DNA of 64,000 bases from Longispora fulva (lineage in GTDB: Bacteria > Actinomycetota > Actinomycetes > Mycobacteriales > Micromonosporaceae): the NCBI RefSeq assembly GCF_015751905.1, contig NZ_JADOUF010000001.1, forward strand, positions 2,666,001 through 2,730,000, in the 5' to 3' direction. Under the pieces are notes generated by a model. The model made no database searches. It saw only the letters and a list, made by a program, of their open reading frames with translations, and had not been told where the DNA came from. Position numbers and translations under genes: made by a program. This document shows, one piece after another, positions 18,291-26,589 of this stretch (positions are counted from its first letter, which is position 1; every line of letters begins with the position of its first letter).

Positions 18291-18955
18291 GGTGCCGCCC
18301 AACCGGTGCGCAGGTGACCGTCGCGCATGTGCCACCGCGTGCCCAGCCGGGCGGCGACGTCCTCGTCGTGGGTGGCGACGACCAGCGCCGCGTCGAGGTG
18401 CGCGGCTGCGGCCAGGAGCACGTCGAGGACGGCGGCGGCGGTGCCGGTGTCCAGTTGCCCGGTGGGTTCGTCGGCGAGGAGGAGAACGGGGCGGGTCGCG
18501 ATCGCGCGGGCGATGACGACACGTTGGGCCTGCCCGCCGGAGATCTCCTCCGGGAGCCGTCCGGCCAACTCGTCGAGGCCGAGGAGTTCCAGGGCGGCGA
18601 TGGCGCGCTTGCGGGCCTCGGCGGGTTCGTGGCCGCAGAGCAGCAGCGGCAGGGACACGTTCTCGGTGACGTCCAGCGCCGGCAGGAGGCTGGGGGCCTG
18701 GAACACCATCGCCACCGCGCCCGGCGGTCGTCGCGGGTCACCGCCCAGCCCGGGCCACTCGGCCTCCCCGGACGTGGGTGTCTCAAGGCCCGCGATCAGG
18801 TGCAGGAGTGTGGACTTCCCGGACCCAGACGCCCCGGACACGGCGATCCGGTCGCCCGGCTCGATCCGGCAGGTCGCCTCGGCCACCGCCGTGACGGCAG
18901 CGGCCCCCGCGCCGAAAGTCCGGCCCAGTGCCCGGCAGCGAAACAGCGCGCTCAT
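18284..18955 (-). CDS. ABC transporter ATP-binding protein (MacB/LolD type)
   Basis: A 223-residue ATPase. Walker A is SGASGSGKSTLLHLIAGLE near residue 40, the signature ISGGQAQRV near 140, Walker B VLLLADEPTGQLD near 160, and the switch His lies in VVATHDEDV. The start codon overlaps the stop of the preceding ATPase gene in ATGA, and its own stop overlaps the permease start. It is the second ATPase of the operon. It probably pairs with the other ATPase to drive the single large permease, or the two may serve alternately. Confidence 0.92.
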   Translation of the reverse strand: MSALFRCRALGRTFGAGAAAVTAVAEATCRIEPGDRIAVSGASGSGKSTLLHLIAGLETPTSGEAEWPGLGGDPRRPPGAVAMVFQAPSLLPALDVTENVSLPLLLCGHEPAEARKRAIAALELLGLDELAGRLPEEISGGQAQRVVIARAIATRPVLLLADEPTGQLDTGTAAAVLDVLLAAAAHLDAALVVATHDEDVAARLGTRWHMRDGHLRTGWAAPC

Positions 18956-19644
18956 CGGACCTCCTGCCCGTCGCGCAGGGTCAGCACCCGATCGGCGGTG
19001 CGGGCGATGACCGGACTGTGCGAGGCGACCAGGACCGCGATGCCCCGGGCGGCCCGCGCCGTCAACAGCCCGAGGACACGTTCCTCGGTATCGGCGTCGA
19101 GTTCCCCGGTTGGCTCGTCGGCGATCAGGACCTCAGGGTCGTTCGCCAGGGCGACGGCCAGGCCGGCGCGGGCCGCCTGCCCGCCGGACAGCTCCGCCGG
19201 GTACGCGCCACCGCGCCCGGCCAGCCCCACGGATTCGAGGAGGTCGGACACGTCCACCGGCCGGCGACCGGCGAGGGTGCGCACGAAGGCGATATTGCGC
19301 GCCACGGTGAGGTGCTCGAGCAGGTTGCCGTACTGGTACACCATCCCCAGGTGCGCCGCCCGCAACCGGGCCCGCTCGGCCTCGGTGCGGCCGGTGAGCC
19401 GGTGGCCGGCGACGTGCACCACCCCGCCGTCGGGCTCGTCGAGGCCCGCGAGGCAAGCCAGGAGGGTCGACTTGCCCGACCCGGACTCCCCCGCCACCAC
19501 GACCCGTTCCCCCGCGGCCAGGCGCAGCGACACCCCGGACAAGGCGAGCACCTCCTCGCCGCCGGTGTGGAAGAACCGGTACAACCGGTCGGCCTGCAGG
19601 ACCACCCCGGGCTCCGGCGCGGGCCGGTACCGCGACCCGGCCAT
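18952..19644 (-). CDS. ABC transporter ATP-binding protein (MacB/LolD type)
   Basis: A 230-residue ATPase. Walker A is AGESGSGKSTLLACLAGLD near residue 45, the signature LSGGQAARAGLA near 145, Walker B VLIADEPTGELD near 165, and the switch His lies in VLVASHSPVI. I chose MAGSRYRP as the start because its ATG shares one base with the lipoprotein stop (TGATG), which implies coupling. A longer form would overlap that gene by 37 bases. Both ATPases of this operon belong to the same subfamily but are well diverged from each other. Confidence 0.92.
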   Translation of the reverse strand: MAGSRYRPAPEPGVVLQADRLYRFFHTGGEEVLALSGVSLRLAAGERVVVAGESGSGKSTLLACLAGLDEPDGGVVHVAGHRLTGRTEAERARLRAAHLGMVYQYGNLLEHLTVARNIAFVRTLAGRRPVDVSDLLESVGLAGRGGAYPAELSGGQAARAGLAVALANDPEVLIADEPTGELDADTEERVLGLLTARAARGIAVLVASHSPVIARTADRVLTLRDGQEVR

Positions 19645-20201
19645 CACAGCCACCGCAGGGAGTCGGTGACCGTGCGCCACGGGTCGACGTTGTCCGCGCC
19701 GTGCGGGCCGGCCAAAGTCACGGTGACCAAGTGTCCGGCGTGGAAGAACTGGTAGCGCGAGACGTCGTCGTTGACGACCTTCCCTGTCACCGGGTCCGCG
19801 GACGCGTCGGCCCGGTAGGTGACCAGCAGGGCCTCGCCGGCGTTGCCGGTCACCATCGACACGTCCCCGGGCGTGAAACCCCGCGACCCGGCCAGGGCCT
19901 GAAGGTCCGCGCGCCCCGAGGCGAGGTCCGGCGCGGCGGCCCGGGTGGACTCCTCGATCCGGATGGAGTTGAGCTTGTCGGCGAACAGCACCTCCGTGGC
20001 GGTGTCGGTCCGCGCCCAGCCCTCCGGGACCCGCACCACGAACACCCCCGACGCAGGCCTGTAGTCCACGAACGCCTGGTTGTCGGGGATGTCACCGGCC
20101 CCGCCGGCGTCACCGGACCGCGTCGAGCAGCCCGCCACCGCCACGAGCACCCCTAAGGCCACCAGCCCGAGCACGCTGCGCCTTGTCACGGACACGGTCA
20201 T
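19644..20201 (-). CDS. Lipoprotein linked to the ABC exporter
   Basis: A 185-residue lipoprotein. After MTVSVTRRSVLGLVALGVLV the lipobox VAGC marks the lipidated Cys. The mature part (residues 40-185) is a single compact domain: FVVRVPEGWARTDTATEVLF and VTGNAGEALLVTYRADA, ending DPWRTVTDSLRWL. This resembles secreted proteins of the PsbP/LpqN-like fold, though I would not insist. It is the first gene of the operon and is coupled to the ATPase by a one-base overlap, so it is probably an accessory or substrate of the exporter. An alternative upstream GTG would add ten residues. Confidence 0.75.
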   Translation of the reverse strand: MTVSVTRRSVLGLVALGVLVAVAGCSTRSGDAGGAGDIPDNQAFVDYRPASGVFVVRVPEGWARTDTATEVLFADKLNSIRIEESTRAAAPDLASGRADLQALAGSRGFTPGDVSMVTGNAGEALLVTYRADASADPVTGKVVNDDVSRYQFFHAGHLVTVTLAGPHGADNVDPWRTVTDSLRWL

Positions 20202-20779
20202 CCCCTTCGCCCAGCCCCGCCGTCCTGTCACCTGACGCTAGAAGTCTCAACCTGAGAAGACCCTGAACCACCCAAAATACGCACATCATCTGGCACCAAA
20301 TGATGGGTCCAGGTTGAGTTCAGGCTTTCTCAGGCGCCCCGCAGGAGCATTGGACGCGCCGAAACGCGGGCTGATCGTCAGGACGAGGGCGGACCGCGCC
20401 GCACCCATGGACCCCACCGCCTGCCGCCGGGAGGAGAAGGTCTCCGCCGTGGCCACCGGCGACGCTGCGCCACAGCCCCGGCAGACCCAGCGCGCCGGCG
20501 AAACAACCCCTGTCGTCCCTGCGCCCAGCGCCGGGGATCGCAGGGCTCGATGGTGTGGCCGAGGAGGATGTCGTCCTCGATGTCGATGAGCCGGGACGGG
20601 TGACCCGACCGCCGCGGCCGCCCGCCGGAGACAGGCAGCCGCAGGTGATCACACGCCGGCGGCGGTGACGATGAAGTCGGTGGCGATCAATCACCGGCCA
20701 GCAAGTCCACACCCACCCAAGATCACGAACGATCGAGGTTAGTCCTAACTTTGGACTGGTCATTTATGATCGCGACGGC
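20202..20779. other. Leader of the ABC operon and decayed sequence
   Basis: It holds the promoter region of the minus-strand lipoprotein operon. On the plus strand, weak traces of a response-regulator receiver domain appear (RGLIVRTRADRA, then ACRREEKVSAVATGDAAP), out of repair and without a start. The last 40 bases read in frame into the orphan toxin tip. No intact gene is visible. Confidence 0.35.
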
Positions 20780-20977
20780 ATGGGGAATCGTTGTCGGCGT
20801 GTGAAGGCCACCAACATGCCGAGCTGGGCCAAAGGCGAGAGAATGAGGCCCGATGAGACCCCGGGCGACGCTACGAAACGTATTTTCAAAGAGCATGGCA
20901 TGGAGATTCCGCCGAAGAATCTCCGTGGTCCCGGGAGTGAGTGGAGCCAGACTCGCAAGGGCATCACCCGGGCTTAA
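20780..20977 (+). CDS. Orphan C-terminal tip of a polymorphic toxin
   Basis: A 65-residue product. Its core, PSWAKGERMRPDETPGDATK, then FKEHGMEIPP and GPGSEWSQTRKGITRA, has the order of Trp-Ala-x-Gly-Glu, a Gly-Asp helix and Gly-Pro-x-Ser-Glu found at the extreme C-termini of RHS/CdiA-type toxins. No secretion or repeat region is attached. The frame stays open for about 40 bases upstream, so the annotated start is arbitrary. Such displaced tips usually keep their immunity gene, and one follows 24 bases after the stop. The activity of the tip is probably nuclease, by analogy. Confidence 0.5.
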   Translation: MGNRCRRVKATNMPSWAKGERMRPDETPGDATKRIFKEHGMEIPPKNLRGPGSEWSQTRKGITRA

Positions 20978-21001
20978 TATGCCTGAGTGAAGGAGGGATT
21001 G

Positions 21002-21571
21002 ATGACCAAGCTCGATGATCTGAGCGGTGAGACAACCATCTGGATCGTGAGGCTCACGCTTCGTGATACATTCGGCTACTCGCTGTATGGTGGCGCCACT
21101 GATGAACATGAGGATCGTTTCTTGATGGTTGAGGGGCGGCTGGTCCTAGCTGCAAGCCCGAGTGATCTATGGGCGAAGTTGCCTTCGATTTCTCAGAGTT
21201 CTTTCGGGCGCGACAGCGATGAAGCGTTCGCGACGTTCCGAGCAGGGAGTCAAAAGGTCAACCCTCCTGACATTCTCGATGACTCAATCGCGCATTTCAA
21301 CTTCAACGATGCGCTTTCCGCGCTCTCGAAGAACCTTGTATTCGAGGAGTCTGGTTCGTCTCGGATATTCCAGTGCCTCAATGCCGCGATCGACCTTGGT
21401 GAGCAGTTGGGGACTGAATCTCTAATATTTCAAACCGCGCGGGGTCCCGCTCTGTCGACACTGTACAAAGCCCTTTGGGGGACTGTAGATCAAGGTGATG
21501 TCGAACCGGATATGTGCCTCCGTGACATGCATCGGCTGATCGAACTGATCGAGGGTCTGATTGACCGCTAG
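21002..21571 (+). CDS. Probable immunity protein
   Basis: A 189-residue acidic soluble protein starting MTKLDDLSGETTIWIVRLTL, preceded by AAGGAGGG five bases upstream. Mixed strand/helix character, no membrane segment, no enzyme motif. Codon use and GC are visibly lower than in neighbouring genes, which fits horizontal arrival. Its place directly after an orphan toxin tip, on the same strand and with a strong ribosome binding site, is the standard arrangement of a toxin/immunity pair, so it should bind and block that toxin. The specific family is not recognised. Confidence 0.6.
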   Translation: MTKLDDLSGETTIWIVRLTLRDTFGYSLYGGATDEHEDRFLMVEGRLVLAASPSDLWAKLPSISQSSFGRDSDEAFATFRAGSQKVNPPDILDDSIAHFNFNDALSALSKNLVFEESGSSRIFQCLNAAIDLGEQLGTESLIFQTARGPALSTLYKALWGTVDQGDVEPDMCLRDMHRLIELIEGLIDR

Positions 21572-21609
21572 CTTGGTGTTGGGCCTCGATGCCCTCTGTT
21601 GGCAAGTAC

Positions 21610-21712
21610 CCCAGAGGAGGCCAATGCGCGCTTCTAGCGGCGCCCAGTCGACTACATGGGCGCGCCCCTGCCATCCCACGAGCTGTCGCGGGTCGTTGAG
21701 GTCATTACCCAT
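21610..21712 (-). pseudogene. N-terminal fragment of a SMI1/KNR4 (SUKH) protein
   Basis: About 35 residues, DPRQLVGWQGRAHVVDWAPL then EARIG, match the start of SUKH immunity proteins (Val-Asp-Trp, then Glu-x-Arg-Ile-Gly). Similarity stops at LLWGT, and the frame then runs antisense through the other immunity gene. It lies downstream of an intact SUKH gene on the same strand. Confidence 0.5.
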
Positions 21713-21751
21713 ACCGCTTTCACTCCCGCTGGTTTGCGTCTTGACCCTCAG

Positions 21752-21804
21752 ATCACAAATGGTGCTCTCCTCCAGAGCGCACTAGAGAAGGCACCATTTG
21801 TGAT
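21752..21804. terminator. Perfect 14-bp inverted repeat, probable terminator
   Basis: ATCACAAATGGTGC pairs exactly with GCACCATTTGTGAT across a 25-base loop. It begins one base beyond the stop of the SUKH gene, which is where a terminator belongs. The long loop and AT-rich stem are unlike the local GC-rich terminator at 5086, so a recombination site is an alternative. Confidence 0.6.
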
Positions 21805-21805
21805 T

Positions 21806-22327
21806 CTAGCCTGCGAAACGAGGCGATCCTCCAAGGTGCTCAGTGATGGCCAATCGTTGCGACCCTTGAAGCAATTCGAGAAGGCAGTCCGTCATAGTGC
21901 CCGGAAAGGCTTCCCATTGGCTCCCCGTGCCGTCAGTGACTACGACACTCCAGTCATCGGGCTCACCCTCAGCTAGCCACCAGAAGTAAATTTGCTCTTC
22001 ATAGTTACCCCAAGGGATGAGTGTACGACCGGGCTCCGGATAGATGGAGAACGGAAAGTCCGGTGTCAATTCAAGGAAACTCGCCACAGAACGGCTAACA
22101 TTCTCCCATTCATCCTCAACACCAAAATCGGATTCCGGATGTCGAATGAAAAGGGCGTCCTGGAACGCCACAGGCGGGAACTCCATGCAGAATCTCTTGA
22201 AGTCGAGCGGAAAGGGATGCCCCGCCGCCTCCTCGATCTCTCCCCAATCGATGCTGTCGAGGTCAAGGTAAGTGCCCCACCAAGAAACCAGCTCACGCAG
22301 CTCGGCAATGTTAGCGTCCATATTCAA
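21806..22327 (-). CDS. SMI1/KNR4 (SUKH) family immunity protein
   Basis: A 173-residue acidic protein. It shows the SUKH order: IDWGEIEEAAGHPFPLDFKR near residue 25, then FCMEFPPVAFQDALFI, then a block ending RTLIPWGNYEEQIYFWW and the WSVVVTDGTGSQWEAFPG strand pair. SUKH proteins neutralise contact-delivered toxins of many kinds and often sit in arrays. Here it is part of a small immunity group with a SUKH fragment downstream and an orphan toxin/immunity pair beyond. GC is lower than in surrounding genes. It is monocistronic and followed by a perfect inverted repeat. Confidence 0.8.
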   Translation of the reverse strand: MNMDANIAELRELVSWWGTYLDLDSIDWGEIEEAAGHPFPLDFKRFCMEFPPVAFQDALFIRHPESDFGVEDEWENVSRSVASFLELTPDFPFSIYPEPGRTLIPWGNYEEQIYFWWLAEGEPDDWSVVVTDGTGSQWEAFPGTMTDCLLELLQGSQRLAITEHLGGSPRFAG

Positions 22328-22428
22328 TCACTCGCCCATCCTTCAAGCGACTCACATTGTCCACCGGCGTGGTCCGGCATCCCGGCTCTTCGAAGTTAGT
22401 GGGGGTCGAGGTGTCCGCCGCGTGCGGG

Positions 22429-22860
22429 TTACTCTGTGATGGCCTGGATGAGTTGCTCGGTGGTACCTCGTGACTGCGCGCTTCGGACGTGGTCCATATA
22501 GTCCCGGGATTCCACGATCTTCCCGTCTCGGATTCGCATCACGAACACACATGGGATGGCGAACGGTTCCCCGCTGGCGATCACTGTGCCCTGGTACTCG
22601 AACTCGGCCACGATCACCTCAGGGTCTGTGGTCTCGTGCACGGCGGTGACTACCGGCCTGCGCTTGATCGGTGACGTGCTGCCCGCTGGTGGCGTGAAGT
22701 GTTGTTGGATGGCCGCCCGGCTCAATAGTGGACCGGACCGGTACGGATCGAATGGGTGCGAGATGTGGGTGTCCTCGGCGTACAACTCGGGGAGGTCCGT
22801 CCAGCGCTCCTCGCACACTCCGTTAACCAGGTTCAGGAAGACTTCTCGTGGGCTCAGCAT
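22429..22860 (-). CDS. SnoaL-like (NTF2-fold) protein
   Basis: A 143-residue soluble protein starting MLSPREVFLNLVNGVCEERW. It has the NTF2/SnoaL pattern: an N-terminal helix, WTDLPELYAEDTHISHPFDP, a helix before FTPPAG, then strands VIVAEFEYQGTVIASGEPFA and IPCVFVMRIRDGKIVESRDY followed by MDHV. That final Arg-Asp-Gly-Lys-Ile-x-Glu-Ser-Arg-Asp-Tyr segment is a family hallmark. Members are small enzymes or binding proteins; the ligand is not predictable. The upstream in-frame extension is unlike protein and was not used. It is a single gene. Confidence 0.75.
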   Translation of the reverse strand: MLSPREVFLNLVNGVCEERWTDLPELYAEDTHISHPFDPYRSGPLLSRAAIQQHFTPPAGSTSPIKRRPVVTAVHETTDPEVIVAEFEYQGTVIASGEPFAIPCVFVMRIRDGKIVESRDYMDHVRSAQSRGTTEQLIQAITE

Positions 22861-22989
22861 CGGACAACCGTAACGATCGGCCTCCGGGCGGGCAACGAAG
22901 AAGGTGGGGTCGGCCCGGTCTGCGGCGGCCTCGGGCGCACAGGGCCCGTGACCGTCCGTGATCATTGCGGTGTTGAGACTGAATGATCA

Positions 22990-23535
22990 CTATGGACAGT
23001 CACGGGCTCGTCCGACGATACGACACGACTGCTGGGCCTTGCTGGCCTGGCCGTCGTTGGGGTCGAAGATGGAACAGATGGTAGGCCGGTGGTGCACCTG
23101 GTCCTCGATGACCTCACCGCCCTGCCCACGGCGATCAGCGCACCGATCCTGGCCACCTGGAATGCCAAGGAAGACCTCCTGGACCTCCTCGCCCTAGCCC
23201 GCAGCCAGCCTGATCGGGAACACATCGCCGACCGGCTCTACCGGTTCTACTACCACTGCGCCCACTCCGGCCTTCCCGAACTCAAACGCCTCGCCATCAC
23301 CGTCCAGACATGGTGGCCACAGATCCTCGCGTTCATCGCGACAGGCATCACCAACGCCGGTTCTGAGGGCACGAACCGGGTGATCAAGACCATCGCACGA
23401 GACGCCTACGGAATCAGGAACCCCGTCAATCAGCGACTACCAACCCGCTGCGCCACCACCCGACGAGGACGCGGACACCTCGACCCCCACCAACTTCGAA
23501 GAGCCGGCATCCCTGGCTACTGGAACAGACCGTGA
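22990..23535 (+). mobile_element. Remnant of an ISL3-family transposase gene
   Basis: The frame from about 23089 reads VHLVLDDLTALPTAISAPIL, then LLDLLALARSQPD, then VQTWWPQILAFIATGITNAG, SEGTNRVIKTIARDAYG and NQRLPTRCATTRRGRG. This is the C-terminal half of an ISL3-type DDE transposase, with the conserved Asn-Ala-x-Ser-Glu-Gly-x-Asn-Arg stretch carrying the last acidic residue. The N-terminal zinc-binding and HTH parts are missing, and no terminal repeats were found, so the element is dead. GC-rich neighbours lie on both sides. Confidence 0.75.
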
Positions 23536-23579
23536 CACTCAAGTAATCCGGCACCACGTTGCTGCCATACATTTTCAGG

Positions 23580-23690
23580 CGCGCCCGACGAGCATCGGGC
23601 GCGCCGGGGTGCAGTGCTGATCGTCGAGGACGAGGTCCGTCTCGCGGAGAGCGGGGTGCAATGCGCCCGGGCGGGCGACGACGCCAGGTC
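23580..23690 (+). pseudogene. N-terminal fragment of a response regulator
   Basis: VLIVEDEVRLAESG is the unmistakable opening of an OmpR-type receiver domain, with the paired acidic residues of the phosphorylation site. Only about 25 residues remain before it meets the convergent rhomboid-like gene. No partner kinase is present. Confidence 0.55.
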
Positions 23691-24411
23691 AGGGCAGCGT
23701 GCCGGGATCGGCAAGCGGGTCGGCGCGGGCCGGTGTGCCGGACTGCTGACGCAGCCAGCCCTGCGCGGCACACAACGCGAAGCCCGCTGCCAGTCCCACG
23801 AGATGTTCGCGTTGGGACAGGCCGTTGAAGACCGCGATCTCCACGGCGTCATAGACCACGAGGGTCACGGCCAGCCACGTCATGCCCCGCGACCAGGCGA
23901 CGTAGCCGATCAGGCAGATCACGGCCGCCGAGGGCCCGGCGTCGGGGAAGTGCCGGAAGTGCCCGTCGAGGCCGATCGGGTCCTCCATGGCGATCCACGC
24001 CCGCGCCGACACCGTGGCCAAGACGTGCCCGGCGAAGGCGACGGCGACGGTGGCACGCCACCCGAGGAGCACCTGCGCGGCCCCGAAGACGACCGCCACC
24101 TGCACGACCGCGAACGCGAACGGCAGCATCTGCGCGGGGGCGAACATCGACAGCGGCAGCTTCATCGCGAGCACAGCCCACGGGTCGCTGGCGCGGGGAA
24201 CCGCCGCGGCGAACACCCAGCCCCGCAACCCGTGCGTCCGGAAGGCGAGCGCCAGCACCACGACCGCCAGGCCGCCGGCCGGGCCGAGCCACCACGACCG
24301 CCACTGTCCGCGCCGCACCGCCCGCGCCGGTGGCCCGATGAGCGGCCCCAGCTGGCGCTTGCCCCATCGCCGCGCCATGCGGATCGCACGCACCTTGCCG
24401 AATTGCCCCAT
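23689..24411 (-). CDS. Rhomboid-like membrane protein
   Basis: A 240-residue protein from MGQFGKVRAIRMARRWGKRQ. It has about six membrane helices. Key stretches are AVAFAGHVLATVSARAWI in the middle, then FPDAGPSAAVICLIGYVAWS carrying a Ser, and REHLVGLAAGFALCA carrying a His near the end. The order Gly-His-x2-Ala-Thr, Asp-x-Gly-Pro-Ser and His-Leu is that of the rhomboid-like family common in actinomycetes, and the Ser and His could form the catalytic pair of an intramembrane protease. Activity is uncertain because the usual Gly-x-Ser-Gly is Gly-Pro-Ser-Ala here. An earlier ATG adds unlikely Arg/Gly-rich sequence. Monocistronic. Confidence 0.7.
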   Translation of the reverse strand: MGQFGKVRAIRMARRWGKRQLGPLIGPPARAVRRGQWRSWWLGPAGGLAVVVLALAFRTHGLRGWVFAAAVPRASDPWAVLAMKLPLSMFAPAQMLPFAFAVVQVAVVFGAAQVLLGWRATVAVAFAGHVLATVSARAWIAMEDPIGLDGHFRHFPDAGPSAAVICLIGYVAWSRGMTWLAVTLVVYDAVEIAVFNGLSQREHLVGLAAGFALCAAQGWLRQQSGTPARADPLADPGTLP

Positions 24412-24684
24412 CCGGCCTCCCACCCGCCACGCTCGGATACCGCGCCGCCAGGCCCTACTGCCGCCCATGTCCATCGTCGCCCCGGAGCGCCCGGCACCGC
24501 TACCCGCCGCGCCCAACTAGGGACGAACGGGTACATCTCACCTCCTCCTCGCGGCGCCGGTCTCCTCCGTATGGCGGCCGAGTCCGTCGAGGTGCGGGTG
24601 CGGGTCACAGCGCCGGGGAGGAGTTCTGCGATGGGCTGACCGGCGGCGTCGTAGCTGGTGATCCACGTGCGGTCGGCGGGACGG

Positions 24685-25281
24685 TCAGTCCCCGGAGAAC
24701 CCCCAGAACGCGACCTCGACGGGCTCGCCGTCCTGGAACAGCACGACGCACCGCCCGGTCCAGCGGTCGCCGAGTAGACCTTGGACACCCCTGGCATGTT
24801 CGCCAGCAACTCGATCCCAGTCCGCTCTGGTCGGCTGGTCGGCGCCAAAGACTCGCATGACGGTCTCAGCGTCGACGGGGCTGATCCCATCCTGGCCGAT
24901 GCTCGGGACATCCAAGATCGAATGAGTCCCGTTGGTGCCCAAGAACTCGTGATAGACCTCGCTACCCCACAGTTCTGCGAGCGTGGCCGGCTGGGGTAGC
25001 TTCCAGCGGTCGAGCTCGGTGCGGAACCACGGCTCGCCACCATCGAACATCTTCTGGTGAAGTGCGGCCAGACTCGATCCGATGTCGCCCCGGTATGCCG
25101 TCACGTAGTCCCATCCCGAAGGTCCCACTGCCAACGCCCTTCGTCGGATCCGCCACCTCGCTTGATCGGATGGTTCGGCGAACGTAGCACCCGGCTCTGA
25201 CAGGAATCTCTGCAAACGGGTCGGGGTCAACGGCCTCGACGCCGAGTAGACGAGGCGCAGCGTCGAGTCCGGTGTGGCCAC
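24685..25281 (-). CDS. Hypothetical protein with a nearby relic paralogue
   Basis: A 198-residue soluble protein from the GTG that opens VATPDSTLRLVYSASRPLTP. It has no membrane segment and no motif I recognise; the C-terminal part (GRCVVLFQDGEPVEVAFWGF) is a likely beta hairpin. The first 30 codons recur in degenerate form at 26713-26622, and there an insertion sequence sits just upstream of the start. The 5' end abuts an IS630 remnant, so its promoter region may be borrowed from or damaged by that element. Upstream in-frame extension exists but overlaps the IS. Confidence 0.5.
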   Translation of the reverse strand: MATPDSTLRLVYSASRPLTPTRLQRFLSEPGATFAEPSDQARWRIRRRALAVGPSGWDYVTAYRGDIGSSLAALHQKMFDGGEPWFRTELDRWKLPQPATLAELWGSEVYHEFLGTNGTHSILDVPSIGQDGISPVDAETVMRVFGADQPTRADWDRVAGEHARGVQGLLGDRWTGRCVVLFQDGEPVEVAFWGFSGD

Positions 25282-25284
25282 CTG

Positions 25285-25761
25285 CCCAGATCGCTCACGG
25301 AATGTGCGCGATGGTCGGGCTCGGCGGGAGCGGGTGCGTCTGCGGGCGGCGGGCATGTTCGCCTCTGGGATGTCTGCGGTCGAGGTGGCCTGCGTGTTCG
25401 AAGTGTCGGTCGACCTACCAGTGGCGGCGTGCCTTCGCCCGGTTCCTCGACGGCGTCCACCAGCACCTGCGCGGCCCGATCGTGCAGGTGCTGGGACGGA
25501 CTACCGGCCCACCGGTCGGCCGCGATGCGCAAGTACATCGCGGCCCGACCCTGGCTGCGCGTGTTCTACCTACCCGCCTACGCACCTGAGCTGAACCCGA
25601 CCGAGAACGTCTGGTCAAACATGAAACGCTCCATGGCCAACCTCGCCTCAGGCACCGTGACCAACCTCGCCCGGATCGCGAAGAACCGACTCAAGGCCAT
25701 GCAATACCGGCCCGACCTCATCAACGGCTTCCTCGCCGCCACCGGCCTGGCCCCACCCTGA
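25285..25761 (+). mobile_element. Remnant of an IS630-family transposase gene
   Basis: Three frames hold the parts in the right order: an N-terminal helix-turn-helix (RERVRLRAAGMFASGMSAVE), a linker (STYQWRRAFARFLDGVHQHL), and the C-terminal DDE part (VFYLPAYAPELNPTENVWSN, with the last acidic residue in the Pro-x-Glu block) up to the stop. Most of the catalytic middle, including the first two Asp residues, is deleted. A 29-bp motif directly after the stop recurs 0.8 kb away and may be the element's right end. Confidence 0.75.
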
Positions 25762-25789
25762 CCAGGCCCTGACCCACAAAGCTCAGTAG
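25761..25789. repeat. 29-bp direct repeat, copy 1
   Basis: Begins ACCAGGCCCTGACCCACAAA and ends in GCTCAGTAG; it matches 26590-26618 at 26 of 29 positions in the same orientation. It starts within the stop codon of the IS630 remnant, so it may be that element's right end. Together the copies flank the P-loop kinase gene. Confidence 0.75.
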
Positions 25790-25797
25790 GGTGGGGT

Positions 25798-26490
25798 ATG
25801 CGATCGGTGGTGTTCAACGGGGACCTGGGCAGTGGGAAGAGCACCGTGTCGGTGCTGCTGGCCGAGCGGCTGGGGCTGCGTCGGGTGAGTGTCGGCGATC
25901 TGTACCGGGAGCTGGCAGCTCAGCGCGGCATGACGGCATTGCAGCTCAACTTGCACGCCGAGCTCGACGACAAGATCGACCACTACGTGGACCAGTTGCA
26001 GGCCGACATCGCCGCGTCCGGGGAGCGCTTGGTGGTGGACAGCCGGCTCGCCTGGCACTTCTTCACCGATGCGGTCAAGGTGCACCTGGTCACCGACCCA
26101 GCGGTGGCCGCGCACCGAGTGCTCGGCCGGCCGGCGTCCACGGTTGAGAGCTACCGCTCGGTCGCCGATGCCCGGGAGCGGTTGGCCAGCCGGAGCGACA
26201 GCGAACGGGCCAGGTTTCTGGCCCGGTACAACGTGGACAAAGCCGACTGGGCTAACTACGACCTGATCTGTGACAGCACCCGCGCCGCGCCGACCGAGAT
26301 CGTGGACCGCATCATCGACTCTCTGGACCGCGACGCCCCCGGTCCCGTCTGCTTCCTGGACCCACACCGACTGCACTGCGGCCCCCCAGACGGCGATCTC
26401 GTGGTATCCCAGGACCTCCAGGTCCGATCCGGTCAACACTTGGTCGACGCAGCCGCCGACCACTCTCTGATCCGCGCGTACCTGGCCTAG
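25798..26490 (+). CDS. Cytidylate-kinase-like P-loop protein
   Basis: A 230-residue protein starting MRSVVFNGDLGSGKSTVSVL. Walker A (GDLGSGKST) is at residues 8-16. The next helix and strand, ERLGLRRVSVGDLYRELA, give the nucleotide-monophosphate-binding pattern of CMP-kinase-like proteins. RLVVDSRLAWHFF and KVHLVTDPAVAAHRV continue the core, and RASTVESYRSVADARERLAS-type helices form the lid. The last 50 residues are an extra tail. The substrate is unknown; a nucleotide or small-molecule kinase is the fair call. It stands alone between two copies of a 29-bp repeat next to IS debris, which suggests carriage or duplication by a mobile element. Confidence 0.75.
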   Translation: MRSVVFNGDLGSGKSTVSVLLAERLGLRRVSVGDLYRELAAQRGMTALQLNLHAELDDKIDHYVDQLQADIAASGERLVVDSRLAWHFFTDAVKVHLVTDPAVAAHRVLGRPASTVESYRSVADARERLASRSDSERARFLARYNVDKADWANYDLICDSTRAAPTEIVDRIIDSLDRDAPGPVCFLDPHRLHCGPPDGDLVVSQDLQVRSGQHLVDAAADHSLIRAYLA

Positions 26491-26589
26491 TACTGCAACC
26501 CGAATCGCGCCGTTTGCGCCGTTTTACCAGCGTGAGGACGGTGGAACCAAGCGCCCCCCAACATCACCCAAAAGTCACATTGGATCCGA

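Noticed and set aside
15933-18317. 794-residue plus-strand open frame
   Set aside because: It lies wholly antisense to the ABC permease and is an Arg/Gly/Gln-rich shadow.
16273-18786. 837-residue minus-strand open frame in another phase
   Set aside because: It overlaps the permease and ATPase genes on the same strand, with Arg/Pro-rich low-complexity sequence and no family features.
20320-20763. Minus-strand frame of 147 residues
   Set aside because: It has low complexity and no natural segments; the area shows only decayed receiver-domain traces on the other strand.
23614-24639. 341-residue plus-strand frame beginning MLIVEDEVRLAES
   Set aside because: Only the first 15-25 residues are a real response-regulator relic; the rest is antisense to the rhomboid-like gene.
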